Positions 42,140-50,332 of a DNA stretch of 64,000 nucleotides are shown piece after piece; the stretch's first letter is position 1; the number at the start of each line of letters is the position of its first letter. The notes beneath the pieces were generated by a model. That model was not told the origin of the DNA. It worked only from the letters and a program-made list of their open reading frames with translations, and did no database searches. Source of the DNA: Frondihabitans australicus (lineage in GTDB: Bacteria > Actinomycetota > Actinomycetes > Actinomycetales > Microbacteriaceae); contig NZ_RBKS01000001.1 in the NCBI RefSeq assembly GCF_003634555.1, positions 3,720,001-3,784,000 of the forward strand. Direction: 5' to 3'. The position numbers and the translations under genes are program-made.

Positions 42140-43126
42140 ATGGCCGGCCCCTCCTCACGAATGCTCGAACTGCTCTCGCTGCTCCAGGTGCGGCGCGACT
42201 GGGGCGGCGACGTGCTCGCGTCGCGGCTCGACGTCAGCCCGCGGACCGTCCGGCGCGACGTCGAGCGGCTCCGCGACCTCGGGTATCGCATCGACTCGCT
42301 CCGCGGGCCGGCCGGCGGCTACCGTCTCGCGAGCGGGTCCGAGCTTCCGCCCCTGCTCTTCGACGACGACCAGGCCGTCGCCGTCGCTCTGGCGCTCGCC
42401 GTGGCTCCGGCGTCCGGCGCCGACATCGGCGAGGCGGCTGCCCGGGCCCTGGCCACGATCCGTCAGGTGATGCCGCAGCGGCTGCGGCACCGGGTCGATG
42501 CCGTCGAGGTGCAGACGTCGGGGCGGCAGGGTGTCGCTGATCCTGCGACCCTCGTGGCGGTGAGCGAGGCGACCCGCGCGCACGAGGTGCTCCGGTTCGA
42601 CTACGCGTCGCCCGAGGGCACTGAGGGGGCGCAGGAGCGACCACCGCGCCGCGTCGAACCGCACGCGGTCGTGGCACGCTCGGGCCGCTGGTACCTCGTC
42701 GCGTGGGATCTCGACGCGAGCGACTGGCGGACCTTCCGCATCGATCGGATGACGCCGCGGACTCCCACGCGCCGCGCGTTCGCGCCGCGGGAGATCCCCG
42801 GCGGCGATGCGCTCGCGTTCGTCGCGGCGCGCTTCCGGGGCTCGTCGACGTCGGCCTGGCCATGCGTGGGCACCTGCGTCGTCGACCGGGCCGTGCGCGA
42901 CGTGGCGCCGTACCTCGACGACGACGCGACCGTGGAGGCGCTCGGGCCGGACCGCTCGCGCGTGACGATGGGGTCGTGGTCGTGGGGGGCGCTGGCGGCG
43001 CGCTTCGCGGGGTTCGACGCCGCGTTCGAGGTCGTCGGGCCCGCCGAGCTGCGCGACGCCGTCGGCGCGGTCGCGGGGCGTCTTGCCGCCGCTGCTGGGG
43101 ACTCGCGCCGCGCAACGTCGCGCTGA
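42140..43126 (+). CDS. Helix-turn-helix / WYL-domain transcriptional regulator
   Basis: A 328-residue regulator with an N-terminal HTH_11 winged helix (SSRMLELLSLLQVRRDWGGD, then VSPRTVRRDVERLRDLGY) and a WYL domain near residues 130-230 (RRVEPHAVVARSGRWYLVAW, TFRIDRM) that senses a nucleotide-like or small ligand. ATG 42140 is preferred because GGAG lies ten bases upstream; ATG 42131 is too close to it. The neighbour on the other strand is a PhnB-like protein. The C-terminal extension is typical of WCX-type regulators. Confidence 0.9.
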   Translation: MAGPSSRMLELLSLLQVRRDWGGDVLASRLDVSPRTVRRDVERLRDLGYRIDSLRGPAGGYRLASGSELPPLLFDDDQAVAVALALAVAPASGADIGEAAARALATIRQVMPQRLRHRVDAVEVQTSGRQGVADPATLVAVSEATRAHEVLRFDYASPEGTEGAQERPPRRVEPHAVVARSGRWYLVAWDLDASDWRTFRIDRMTPRTPTRRAFAPREIPGGDALAFVAARFRGSSTSAWPCVGTCVVDRAVRDVAPYLDDDATVEALGPDRSRVTMGSWSWGALAARFAGFDAAFEVVGPAELRDAVGAVAGRLAAAAGDSRRATSR

Positions 43127-43205
43127 GCACGTCGTTTTGGCGTGTGCGCCGCTCCTAGGAGGCGCGCGCACGCCGGTCTGGCGCGCGGACACCGGTCGGC
43201 ATCGA

Positions 43206-43811
43206 TTAACCGCGACGGACGAGCGGCAGGAACAGGTCGTCGACGATCGAGCGGATCCGCTCCGGCCCCGGCACCTCCAGGCTCATGAGCAGGTCGTGGC
43301 GCACGAGGTCGAACGGCATCTCCAGGACGGCGCGGGGGACGGCGCCGAGGTCGAGCTCGCCCCGCTCGGCTGCCCGGCAGAAGATCGCTCGCACGGCCGC
43401 GTCGCCCTCGGGTGCCATCACGTGCTCGCGCACCTGTGTCGGCGTCATGCCCGTGTCGGCGAGGAGCCCGGCGAAAGACGCCGCCGCGGCGATCGCGTAG
43501 AACCCGGCGAGGGCGGTGCCGACGGTCGTGAGCTGCTCGAGCAGATCGCCGCGGAGGCTCCCGGTATCGGGCACGGCGATGGGGTGTCGGGCCCGCTGCC
43601 GTTCGAGTGCCGCCAGCACGACGCGGTCCTTGTTCGGCCAACGGCGGTAGAGCACGGGCTCGCTCGTCCCCGCTCGAGCGGCGATCGTGGCCATCGTGAG
43701 CCGCCCGTAGCCGACCTCGACGAGTTCGTCCCAGGCGGCGTCGAGCAGCGCGCCCTCCAGCTTCTCGCCGGAGCGGCGCCGGCGGACGGGTGTCGGGGTG
43801 TCGGTGGTCAC
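43206..43811 (-). CDS. TetR-family transcriptional regulator
   Basis: A 201-residue TetR protein with helix-turn-helix AAWDELVEVGYGRLTMATIA and AGTSEPVLYRRWPNKDRVVL near residues 26-65 and a TetR_C_16-like second domain. GTG start. It is divergent from an FAD-dependent monooxygenase across 84 bp that hold a consensus -35 box and two palindromes. It almost certainly represses that enzyme until a phenolic or polyketide-like compound is present; the ligand itself is inferred only from the enzyme. Confidence 0.9.
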   Translation of the reverse strand: MTTDTPTPVRRRRSGEKLEGALLDAAWDELVEVGYGRLTMATIAARAGTSEPVLYRRWPNKDRVVLAALERQRARHPIAVPDTGSLRGDLLEQLTTVGTALAGFYAIAAAASFAGLLADTGMTPTQVREHVMAPEGDAAVRAIFCRAAERGELDLGAVPRAVLEMPFDLVRHDLLMSLEVPGPERIRSIVDDLFLPLVRRG

Positions 43812-43840
43812 ACCGCCAGCCTAGAGAAGTTTTTCCTATC

Positions 43841-43882
43841 TTGACAATTCGTCAATCACAGTAGATAGTGATTGCTATCTAC
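43841..43882 (+). promoter_or_regulatory. Promoter and TetR operators of the monooxygenase gene
   Basis: TTGACA at 43841-43846 is a consensus -35, itself inside the palindrome TTGACnnnnnGTCAA. GATAGT at 43864-43869 fits a -10 after a 17-bp spacer. It lies within a second palindrome with perfect 8-bp arms, GTAGATAG (43861-43868) and CTATCTAC (43875-43882). A repressor on the latter would cover the -10 and the start site. Confidence 0.65.
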
Positions 43883-43895
43883 AGGAGGAGAAACC

Positions 43896-45470
43896 ATGAG
43901 CGACACCACCGTCCTGATCGTCGGCGCCGGCCCCACCGGCCTGACCCTCGCCTGCGAACTCGCACGCCTCGGCGTGGCCTTCCGCATCGTCGAGGCGGCG
44001 CCCGGGCCGCAGCCCGGCTCCCGCGGCAAGGGCATCCAGCCGCGCAGCCTCGAGGTCTTCGACGACCTCGGCATCGCCGACCAGGTGATCGCGCACGGCC
44101 GGATGGGCATGCCGATCACCGCGCACCTGCCCGATGGCACCGAGCGTCGCACGGAGGCCGACGCCTTCACCGGGCGGCCCGACATTCCGTACGGGGCGTC
44201 GCTCATTACGCCGGAGTGGAGGGTCGAGGAGGCTCTGCGCGGGCTCCTGCGACGCTCGGGCGGGCAGGTCGGGTTCGGCACCGCCCTCGAGTCGTTCACG
44301 CAGTCGGGCACAGGGGTGACCGCGGTCGTGCGGGGTGAGGCGGGCCCCGAGACGATCCGCGCGGACTGGCTCGTCGGCGCCGACGGCGGGCACAGCGTCG
44401 TGCGGAAGGGCTCGGGCGCGGCGTTCGACGGCGAGACCCTCGACGAGGTCCGCATGATCGTCGCGGACGTCGACGTCGACGGGCTCGACCGCGACTCGTG
44501 GCACACCTGGCGCTCCGACGAGGGCATCGTGGTGCTCTGCCCGCTGCCGTCGACCGACGTGTTCCAGTTCCAGGCGAGCATCGCTCCGGGGCAGGATCCG
44601 GCACTCACCCTCGAGAACATGCAGGCGATCCTCGAGAGGCGCAGCGGCAGCACCGGCATCCGCCTGCGCGAGCCCGAGTGGCGCACGCTCTGGCGCGCGA
44701 ACATCCGCCTCGTCGACCACTACCGCGAGGGCCGCGTGCTGCTCGCCGGCGACGCGGCGCACATCCACTCGCCCGCGGGAGGCCAGGGCATGAACACCGG
44801 TATCCAGGACTCCCACAACCTCGGCTGGAAGCTCGCCGCCGTCGCGAACGGTGCCGACGAGGCCCTCCTCGACACGTACGAGGACGAACGGCGTCCCGTC
44901 GCCGAGGGCGTCCTCGCCCTGTCGAACGCCCGCCTGCGCGAGACCCTCGAGAAGAAGGCGATCCCCATCCGCGGCAACGCCGACACCATGCAGCTGACGG
45001 TCGGCTATCGCGGGTCGTCGCTGGTCGCGGACGACCGGGGCGCGGCTGCCGACGATGTCGGCTCGGCTCCCGGCGACGCCGCTTCTGCTCCCGGCGACGC
45101 CGCTTCGGCTCCTGACGGCGTTCTGCGCGCGGGCGATCGGGCGCCCGACGCGACCGGGCTCGAGACCCTCGCCGGGACTCGACGGCTGTTCGAGCTCACC
45201 GCGGGCGGGCGGTTCACGCTGCTGGCCTTCGGGCCGGTCGACGACGCCGGGCTGCCGGGCATCGAGAGGCTCAGGATCCTGCGCATCGTCGACCGCCCCG
45301 AACGCGACGGCGACGTGACCGACACCTCGGGCGCCCTCGCCGCCGCCTACAGTGCGGGCCCGCGCACGCTCGTGCTCGTGCGGCCCGACGGCTACGTGGG
45401 GTGCGTGTCGGACGCCGGCGACGTCGGGGCCGTGCGGCGGGTGCTGGCCGCGTGCGGCGTCGCCGTCTGA
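43896..45470 (+). CDS. FAD-dependent aromatic/polyketide-type monooxygenase with C-terminal thioredoxin-like domain
   Basis: A 524-residue class A flavoprotein hydroxylase (PheA/TfdB, MhpA-like). The dinucleotide loop VLIVGAGPTGLTLACELARL is near residue 6, WLVGADGGHSVVRK is mid-protein, and GRVLLAGDAAHIHSPAGGQG near residue 283 contacts FAD ribityl. A C-terminal thioredoxin-like domain follows a linker made of SAPGDAA repeats (about 390-410). Such enzymes hydroxylate phenols or tailor polyketides using NAD(P)H and O2. The AGGAGGAG ribosome site fixes ATG 43896. It is controlled by the divergent TetR gene. Closest function: phenol-type 2-monooxygenase or an antibiotic-inactivating hydroxylase, undecided. 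Confidence 0.87.
   Translation: MSDTTVLIVGAGPTGLTLACELARLGVAFRIVEAAPGPQPGSRGKGIQPRSLEVFDDLGIADQVIAHGRMGMPITAHLPDGTERRTEADAFTGRPDIPYGASLITPEWRVEEALRGLLRRSGGQVGFGTALESFTQSGTGVTAVVRGEAGPETIRADWLVGADGGHSVVRKGSGAAFDGETLDEVRMIVADVDVDGLDRDSWHTWRSDEGIVVLCPLPSTDVFQFQASIAPGQDPALTLENMQAILERRSGSTGIRLREPEWRTLWRANIRLVDHYREGRVLLAGDAAHIHSPAGGQGMNTGIQDSHNLGWKLAAVANGADEALLDTYEDERRPVAEGVLALSNARLRETLEKKAIPIRGNADTMQLTVGYRGSSLVADDRGAAADDVGSAPGDAASAPGDAASAPDGVLRAGDRAPDATGLETLAGTRRLFELTAGGRFTLLAFGPVDDAGLPGIERLRILRIVDRPERDGDVTDTSGALAAAYSAGPRTLVLVRPDGYVGCVSDAGDVGAVRRVLAACGVAV
45066..45119 (+). repeat. 21-bp in-frame tandem repeat in the monooxygenase linker
   Basis: Two 21-bp units, 45066-45086 and 45087-45107, differ at one base and are followed by a partial third (45108-45119). 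Each encodes Ala-Pro-Gly-Asp-Ala-Ala-Ser. The expansion lengthens the linker without shifting the frame. Confidence 0.85.
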
Positions 45471-45490
45471 GGGCGGGTCGGGCGGGCGGG

Positions 45491-45895
45491 TTACGCGATC
45501 CTGCGACCCCGGGCGCCCTCGACGACGCGGCCGTTCGCGCGCACGGTGAGCGTGACGGTGTCGTAGCGGGGGTGGCGCATCGAGGGGATCCAGCGGATCA
45601 GCCAGAGCCCCGCGGTGACCACGCTGAGGGCGAGGTTCGCGCACCAGCCGAGGTCGCGCTTCCGCTCGAGAGTGATCCGGTCGCCGGAGCGGTCGACGTA
45701 GATCCAGCCCCAGTCCATCCACTCCTTGAGGCCGGCGGGCAGCTCGAGGGCCGTGCGGGTCGCCTCGCGGGCGGCGGGCCGGTGCGACGGATCGAACACG
45801 CACGAGCAGTTGTGGGCGACCGGGCAGGTGATGCCGGCGCGGGGCCCTGCACCTGCGCGCGGCCCGGCGTCGATCGTGACCGCGATCGTGCTCAT
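45491..45895 (-). CDS. Hypothetical protein with one predicted membrane segment
   Basis: A 134-residue protein of unknown function. Visible features are a cluster of Cys/His near residues 23-32 (ITCPVAHNCSCVFDP), which could bind a metal, an acidic/aromatic middle (LKEWMDWGWIYVDRSGD) and a hydrophobic segment LALSVVTAGLWLIRWI around residues 88-103, followed by a basic tail. It looks like a small membrane-associated protein. It lies between the monooxygenase (convergent) and a palindromic repeat; no clear partner. Confidence 0.65.
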   Translation of the reverse strand: MSTIAVTIDAGPRAGAGPRAGITCPVAHNCSCVFDPSHRPAAREATRTALELPAGLKEWMDWGWIYVDRSGDRITLERKRDLGWCANLALSVVTAGLWLIRWIPSMRHPRYDTVTLTVRANGRVVEGARGRRIA

Positions 45896-45977
45896 GTCGT
45901 CACTCTACTGCCGGGCCGCCGGCGACACTGCAGGGCCCCGAGGCACAGCCTGGCCCCGCGACACAGCCTTGCCCCCG

Positions 45978-46035
45978 GCGACAAAACGCGACACCTGCGA
46001 CGTGCCGCGGCGTCGCAGGTGTCGCGTTTTGTCGC
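45978..46035. repeat. Family A intergenic palindrome, copy 1
   Basis: Perfect inverted repeat: 25-nt arms 45978-46002 (GCGACAAAACGCGACACCTG...) and 46011-46035, with an 8-nt loop. It lies between the merR 3' end and the next same-strand gene. Related copies are at 47425 and 63842. It could act as a transcription terminator or a REP-like element. Confidence 0.85.
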
Positions 46036-46048
46036 GCCGGGGCAGGCG

Positions 46049-46471
46049 TCAGCACTCGGGCCCGTTCGTCCACAGCCGGTCGGCAGTGCCTGCCGCGAGA
46101 TGCCGCTGGTAGATCTCGACCTTGTGGTGGATCACGCCGAGGGCCTCCTGCAGATCGGCGACCTGCCGCTGCACGCGCAGCTCGTGCTCGCGGAGGAGGG
46201 CCAGCCGCTCCTGCTCGTTGCCGGATCCCTCGAGGACGAGCTCGGCGTACCGGCGGATCGCCGGGATCGGCATGCCCGACGACCTCAGCTTCGTGCAGAC
46301 CCGCAGCCACTCGACCTCCTCGGTGCTGAAGACGCGGCGGCCGGCCGAGTCGCGCCGGATCGGCAGCGGGAACAGCCGCTCCTTCTCGTAGAAACGGAGG
46401 GTGTGCGCCGTGAGGCCGGTCTGCTCGCCGACCTCGCCGATCGAGAACGTGCGCTCCTGGGTGGTCGTCAT
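46049..46471 (-). CDS. MerR-family transcriptional regulator
   Basis: A 140-residue MerR regulator: FSIGEVGEQTGLTAHTLRFY near residues 9-28 is the helix-turn-helix, RRVFSTEEVEWLRVC the wing, and the long helix ELRVQRQVADLQEALGVIHH supports dimerisation. It has no metal-binding Cys cluster apart from the terminal Cys, so it is of the organic-effector type. The start at 46471 gives the canonical N-terminus; the longer frame would read through the promoter. It is divergent from an SDR whose promoter has the 19-bp spacer typical of MerR control. Confidence 0.9.
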   Translation of the reverse strand: MTTTQERTFSIGEVGEQTGLTAHTLRFYEKERLFPLPIRRDSAGRRVFSTEEVEWLRVCTKLRSSGMPIPAIRRYAELVLEGSGNEQERLALLREHELRVQRQVADLQEALGVIHHKVEIYQRHLAAGTADRLWTNGPEC

Positions 46472-46488
46472 GCTTTCACCGTAGCCGC

Positions 46489-46519
46489 TTGACCTCGAGT
46501 CGACTCGAACTCGTAGCGT
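46489..46519 (+). promoter_or_regulatory. MerR-type promoter with 19-bp spacer
   Basis: The -35 box TTGACC (46489-46494) and the -10 box TAGCGT (46514-46519) are separated by exactly 19 bp. The spacer contains the perfect 14-bp palindrome TCGAGTCGACTCGA (46495-46508). Over-long spacers with a palindrome are the hallmark of MerR-activated promoters, so the SDR gene is probably activated by twisting of this DNA. Confidence 0.75.
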
Positions 46520-46567
46520 CGTCCCGTCGTCGACCGTAGATCGTGCCGGCGACGGGAAGGACACCCC

Positions 46568-47392
46568 ATGCAGACCTGGTTCATCACCGGCACCTCGACC
46601 GGATTCGGCCGTCTCCTCACCGAGCGGCTCCTCGCCCGCGGCGACCGTGTGGCCGCCACTCTCCGCACCCCGTCGGCCCTCGACGACCTCGTCGCGCAGT
46701 ACGGCGACCGGCTCTGGGTCGATCGGCTCGACGTGACGGACGCAGGATCGGTGAAGGCCGTCGTCGACAGGGCCTTCTCCGCGCTCGGCACCATCGACGT
46801 GGTCGTGAACAACGCCGGGTACGGCGTCTTCGCCTCCGTGGAGGAGGCGTCGGACGAGCAGATCGAGCGGGTGGTCGAGACCAACCTGCTCGGATCAATC
46901 CGCGTGGCTCGCGCTGCCCTGCCGCACCTGCGCTCGCAGGGAGGCGGTCGGATCCTGCAGGTGTCGACCGCCGGAGGCCAGACGACGTACCCGAACTTCG
47001 CCTATTACCATGCGTCGAAGTGGGGTGTCGAGGGGTTCGCCGAGACGCTGGCGGCCGAGGTGCGGCCGTTCGGGATCGACGTCACCATCGTGGAGCCGGG
47101 CGCCACGCCCACCGGCTTCGGCGCGGGCCTCGACCGTGCGCCGGTCATGCCGGAGTACGACGCGACCCCCGCCGGCGACGTGCGGCGGGCGCTCGCCGAC
47201 GGGGCGTTCCCGCTGCCGAACGACCCGGCCCGGATCGCGCAGGCGATGATCGACCTCGTCGACTCGGGCGAGGCTCCCTTGCGTCTGCCGCTCGGGTCGG
47301 ACACCTGGCGCGACGTGCGGGCGTCTCTCGTGGCGCGGCTCGCCGAGCACGACGCCGCGCGGGAGGTGGCGCACTCGGTCGTCGCCGGGTAG
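46568..47392 (+). CDS. Short-chain dehydrogenase/reductase under MerR control
   Basis: A 274-residue classical SDR: TGTSTGFGRLL near residues 8-18 (NADP loop), NNAGYG at about 80, Ser in VSTAGGQ and YYHASKWGVEG for the catalytic Tyr/Lys. It resembles the oxidoreductases that accompany MerR-type sensors of electrophiles or short-chain alcohols. The start is ATG 46568 with GGAAGGA upstream. The substrate is not known; a detoxification role follows only from the regulator. Confidence 0.88.
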   Translation: MQTWFITGTSTGFGRLLTERLLARGDRVAATLRTPSALDDLVAQYGDRLWVDRLDVTDAGSVKAVVDRAFSALGTIDVVVNNAGYGVFASVEEASDEQIERVVETNLLGSIRVARAALPHLRSQGGGRILQVSTAGGQTTYPNFAYYHASKWGVEGFAETLAAEVRPFGIDVTIVEPGATPTGFGAGLDRAPVMPEYDATPAGDVRRALADGAFPLPNDPARIAQAMIDLVDSGEAPLRLPLGSDTWRDVRASLVARLAEHDAAREVAHSVVAG

Positions 47393-47424
47393 CGGTGCCT
47401 TGCGAGTGTCGCCCGCCAGCCCGT

Positions 47425-47482
47425 GCGACAAAACGCGACACCTGCGACGCCACCGTGCGTCGCAGGTGTCGCTTTGTGTCGC
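47425..47482. repeat. Family A intergenic palindrome, copy 2
   Basis: Left arm 47425-47449 is identical to copy 1; right arm 47458-47482 pairs with it at 23 of 25 positions, loop 8 nt. It lies between two same-direction SDR genes, so it may end the first transcript. Confidence 0.85.
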
Positions 47483-47548
47483 GGGCGGGCACTATCGCAG
47501 GGAGGGCCCGCTCGGCGCGGGTCGCGGCGCTCATGTCGAAGGAGACCC

Positions 47549-48316
47549 ATGCCCGTTCTCGAGAAGTTCAGTCTGCAGGGCCGCACGTCGGTCGTCACCG
47601 GTTCCACCCGCGGGTTGGGGCGCGCATTCGCCCTGGCGCTCGCGGAGGCCGGGAGCGACATCGTCGTCGTCGGACGCGATGAGGAAGCCGCTGCCGCCGC
47701 GGCAGCCGAGGTGGAGTCGAGGGGAGTCCGCGCGCACGTCGTGCTCGCCGACGTCACGAGTCGCCCCGACGTCGAGGGGCTGCTCGCCTCGTCGGTCGAC
47801 GCCTTCGGCCGCGTGGACGTCCTCGTGAACAACGCCGGCGCCTGCATTCACCGGCCCGCCCTCGAGGTGACCGACGAGGAGTGGCGCGAGGTGATGGGCG
47901 TGAACGTCGACGGGCTCTTCATCGCGAGCCAGGTCTTCGGCCGGCACATGATCGAGCGCGGCGGTGGAACGATCGTCAACGTCGGCTCGATGTCGGGCGC
48001 GATCGTCAACCGGCCGCAGTGGCAGCCCGCGTACAACGCGTCGAAGGCCGCGGTGCATCACATCACGCGCAGTCTCGCGGCCGAGTGGGCGCCCCTCGGC
48101 GTGCGCGTCAACGCCATCGCGCCGGGGTACATGCGCACCGCGATGGCACCGGTCGACGATCCGAGGTTCCACCGGCACTGGATCGAGGACACCCCGCAGG
48201 AGCGCGCCGGCGAACCGGACGAACTCGGCCCGGCGATGGTGTTCCTCGCCAGCGACGCCTCATCGTTCATGACCGGCTCGGTGCTGACGATCGACGGCGG
48301 CTACAGCGTGTTCTGA
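47549..48316 (+). CDS. Short-chain dehydrogenase/reductase, sugar-alcohol or acid type
   Basis: A 255-residue classical SDR: VVTGSTRGLGRAFALALAEA near residue 13, NNAGACIHRP, Ser in VNVGSMSGAIVNRP, YNASKAAVHHITRSLAAEWA with the catalytic Tyr/Lys, and the C-terminal MTGSVLTIDGGYSVF. The PAYNASKAA pattern and PGYMRTAM are typical of polyol or gluconate 5-dehydrogenases. Its ribosome site is AAGGAG. It is separated from the MerR-controlled SDR by the palindrome, so it is probably a separate unit. Confidence 0.87.
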   Translation: MPVLEKFSLQGRTSVVTGSTRGLGRAFALALAEAGSDIVVVGRDEEAAAAAAAEVESRGVRAHVVLADVTSRPDVEGLLASSVDAFGRVDVLVNNAGACIHRPALEVTDEEWREVMGVNVDGLFIASQVFGRHMIERGGGTIVNVGSMSGAIVNRPQWQPAYNASKAAVHHITRSLAAEWAPLGVRVNAIAPGYMRTAMAPVDDPRFHRHWIEDTPQERAGEPDELGPAMVFLASDASSFMTGSVLTIDGGYSVF

Positions 48317-48333
48317 GTTCGGGCGCTGAGGGC

Positions 48334-48780
48334 TCAGGATCGCGGAGACTCGCCCAGCTCCTGCGCCAGCATCACGATGATGCCGCTCGGGCCCCGCAGA
48401 TACGTGAGGCGGTAGAGGTCGAGGTACTGCGCTACGCCGCGGAGCGGCAGGCAGCCGTGCCGGGCTGCCGCGGCAAGGGCGGCGTCGAGGTCGTCGACCC
48501 GGAAGGCCACCCGGTGCATGCCGATCTCGTTCGGCAGCGTCGGCTCGGTCTCGATCGCGTCGGGGTGGATGTACTCGAACAGCTCGAGCGCAGGGCGGCC
48601 GTCGGGCGTGTTGAGGACGGCGATCCGCGCGTGGTTGCCGTCGAGGCCGACGGCGGTGTCGGCCCAGGAGCCGCTCACCTCGTCGCGCCCGGCGACGACC
48701 AGGCCCAGATCGGTGAAGAACGCGATCGTCTCGTCCAGGTCGCGGACCGCGATGCCGACGTTCTCGAATGCGATCGTCAT
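48334..48780 (-). CDS. VOC (glyoxalase/bleomycin resistance fold) protein
   Basis: A 148-residue VOC protein: FENVGIAVRDLDETIAFFTD opens the first beta-alpha-beta module, MHRVAFRVDDLDAALAAAAR the second, and YLRGPSGIIVMLAQEL the last strand with a metal-ligand Glu. Possible metal ligands include the early Asn or His sites and Glu in ALELFEYIHP. It could be a lactoylglutathione-lyase-like or dioxygenase-like enzyme; the family does not decide. It ends close to the convergent SDR. Confidence 0.82.
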   Translation of the reverse strand: MTIAFENVGIAVRDLDETIAFFTDLGLVVAGRDEVSGSWADTAVGLDGNHARIAVLNTPDGRPALELFEYIHPDAIETEPTLPNEIGMHRVAFRVDDLDAALAAAARHGCLPLRGVAQYLDLYRLTYLRGPSGIIVMLAQELGESPRS

Positions 48781-48819
48781 GTCGGGAGGCTACCGACGGC
48801 GGGGCTGTCGCGCCCGCCT

Positions 48820-49767
48820 TCAGCCGAGCGCGAGGACGGCGCTGGCGGCGAAGCCGAGGGCGAGCCCGCCGATCTGCACGGCGGTCAGCCGCTCGCGCAG
48901 CACGATGGCGGCGAGAACGACCGTGCCGATCGGGTACAGCGCGTAGAGCACGCTCACGGTCGGCAGCGTCGCGGCCGTGCCCGTGGCGTGCAGCGCCGCC
49001 TGGATCAGCGCGTTCGCCGTGGCGTCGGCGAGCCCGCAGGCGACGACGACCAGCGCGAGGCGGCGCGGGCCGCGAGACCGCAGCGGTCGCAGCGGCCCGA
49101 ACTCGTCGGCGAGACCACCTCGAAAGGCATGGGGCGCAGGAGCAGCGGATCGCCGCACGACCAGAGCCACCCCCGCGCTCATCGCGATCGTCTGCAGCAC
49201 CCGCGACACGACGAGCGGGGCGAGGCCTGCGTGCGACCCCGACGCGTCGTACGCCAGGACGATGCCGCCGAAGCCACAGCCCGCCACGGCGGCGCTGATG
49301 AGGCCGCGCGGCGTGAGCCGGGCTCCTGAGGCGTCCTTCACGCTGGCCACGAGGATCATTGCCACGAGCGCCGCGACGATCGCGACGTCGCCGAGCGGCG
49401 ACAGCCGGGAGCCGGTGAGGAGCGAGACGGTCACCGGCAGGAGGGCCGAGAACACCGACGTGACGGGCGACAGGATGCTCATCGGCCCGATCGCGAGCGC
49501 CGAGTACAGCAGGACGACGCCGACCGCGCCGGAGGCGCCGGCAGCGAGACCCCAGACGAGAGTCCGCCCCGTGAAGCTCGCCCCGAGCAGCGGAAGGGCG
49601 ATCAGCAGGGGCACGATGCCGATGCCCGCGGTCACGGCCGTCACGACGAGCGGGCGCAGCGAACGGGAGGCGAGGCCGCCCAAGAAGTCGGCGACGCCGT
49701 AGATGAGGGCGGCGCCCAGGCCGAGAGCGACGGTGATCAGGGGTGTCCTCCGTTCCTTGCGGCTCAA
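48820..49767 (-). CDS. EamA/DMT-family membrane transporter
   Basis: A 315-residue membrane protein with about ten hydrophobic segments in two repeats, the drug/metabolite transporter layout. GAALIYGVADFLGGLASRSL and the second-half VSVLYALYPIGTVVLAAIVL followed by RERLTAVQIGGLALG are typical EamA positions. It probably exports a metabolite. The only standard upstream start is TTG 49767; a GGAGG lies inside the frame just before a Leu codon, so the true start may be slightly downstream. Confidence 0.82.
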   Translation of the reverse strand: MSRKERRTPLITVALGLGAALIYGVADFLGGLASRSLRPLVVTAVTAGIGIVPLLIALPLLGASFTGRTLVWGLAAGASGAVGVVLLYSALAIGPMSILSPVTSVFSALLPVTVSLLTGSRLSPLGDVAIVAALVAMILVASVKDASGARLTPRGLISAAVAGCGFGGIVLAYDASGSHAGLAPLVVSRVLQTIAMSAGVALVVRRSAAPAPHAFRGGLADEFGPLRPLRSRGPRRLALVVVACGLADATANALIQAALHATGTAATLPTVSVLYALYPIGTVVLAAIVLRERLTAVQIGGLALGFAASAVLALG

Positions 49768-49856
49768 GCCTGGCAGACGAGTCTCGACAGGGGGCGGGCG
49801 GGGGAGGAGACTGTGCGCGACGCCGGGGTGCCCGGCATTCGGGCGAGGAGGATGTC

Positions 49857-50198
49857 ATGGCGAAGGTGGACTACTTCGAGATCGGGTCGCCGGATCCTGC
49901 GACCACCAAGGCGTTCTACGAGGGCGTCTTCGGCTGGGAGATCGAGGCGCCGCAGGGCCCGATGCCGTACAACATGGTGAACGGCGGCGACGGCGGCGTG
50001 TGGGACACCACCGACCTCGGCGGCGGCTCGTACGCGATCTTCTACGTGAACGTCGACGACGTCGCGGCGACGGTCGAGAAAGCGGTCGCGTCGGGGGCTT
50101 CGATCGTGGTGCCGGTGACCGACAACGGGCAGATCCTCTTCGCGCACCTGGCCGACCCGCACGGCAATCGCATCGGCGTCTGGCACCCGAAGGCCTGA
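49857..50198 (+). CDS. VOC family protein
   Basis: A 113-residue single-unit VOC protein starting MAKVDYFEIGSPDPATTKAF, with FYEGVFGWEIE and the closing FAHLADPHGNRIGVW, as in many small actinobacterial glyoxalase-like proteins of unknown function. ATG 49857 is preceded by GAGGAGG. It lies 135 bp upstream of glucose-6-phosphate isomerase but has no evident functional link. Confidence 0.82.
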   Translation: MAKVDYFEIGSPDPATTKAFYEGVFGWEIEAPQGPMPYNMVNGGDGGVWDTTDLGGGSYAIFYVNVDDVAATVEKAVASGASIVVPVTDNGQILFAHLADPHGNRIGVWHPKA

Positions 50199-50332
50199 AG
50201 CGGTCGCGCCCGCGAGGTTCTCCACAGGCGGCGGTCGCGGGGGTCTCGGCGGCAATAGAGTTGTGCGTGGCCCGCCTCGCAGCGTCGCGATGAGTCGCGA
50301 GCCAGAACTGTTCCATGGTTCAGGAGGACCAA

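Noticed and set aside
45978-47482. Short proteins translated through the family A palindromes (containing DKTRHLRR)
   Set aside because: The recurring peptide arises because the same palindrome is read each time. There is no ribosome site, and the conservation is explained by DNA pairing.
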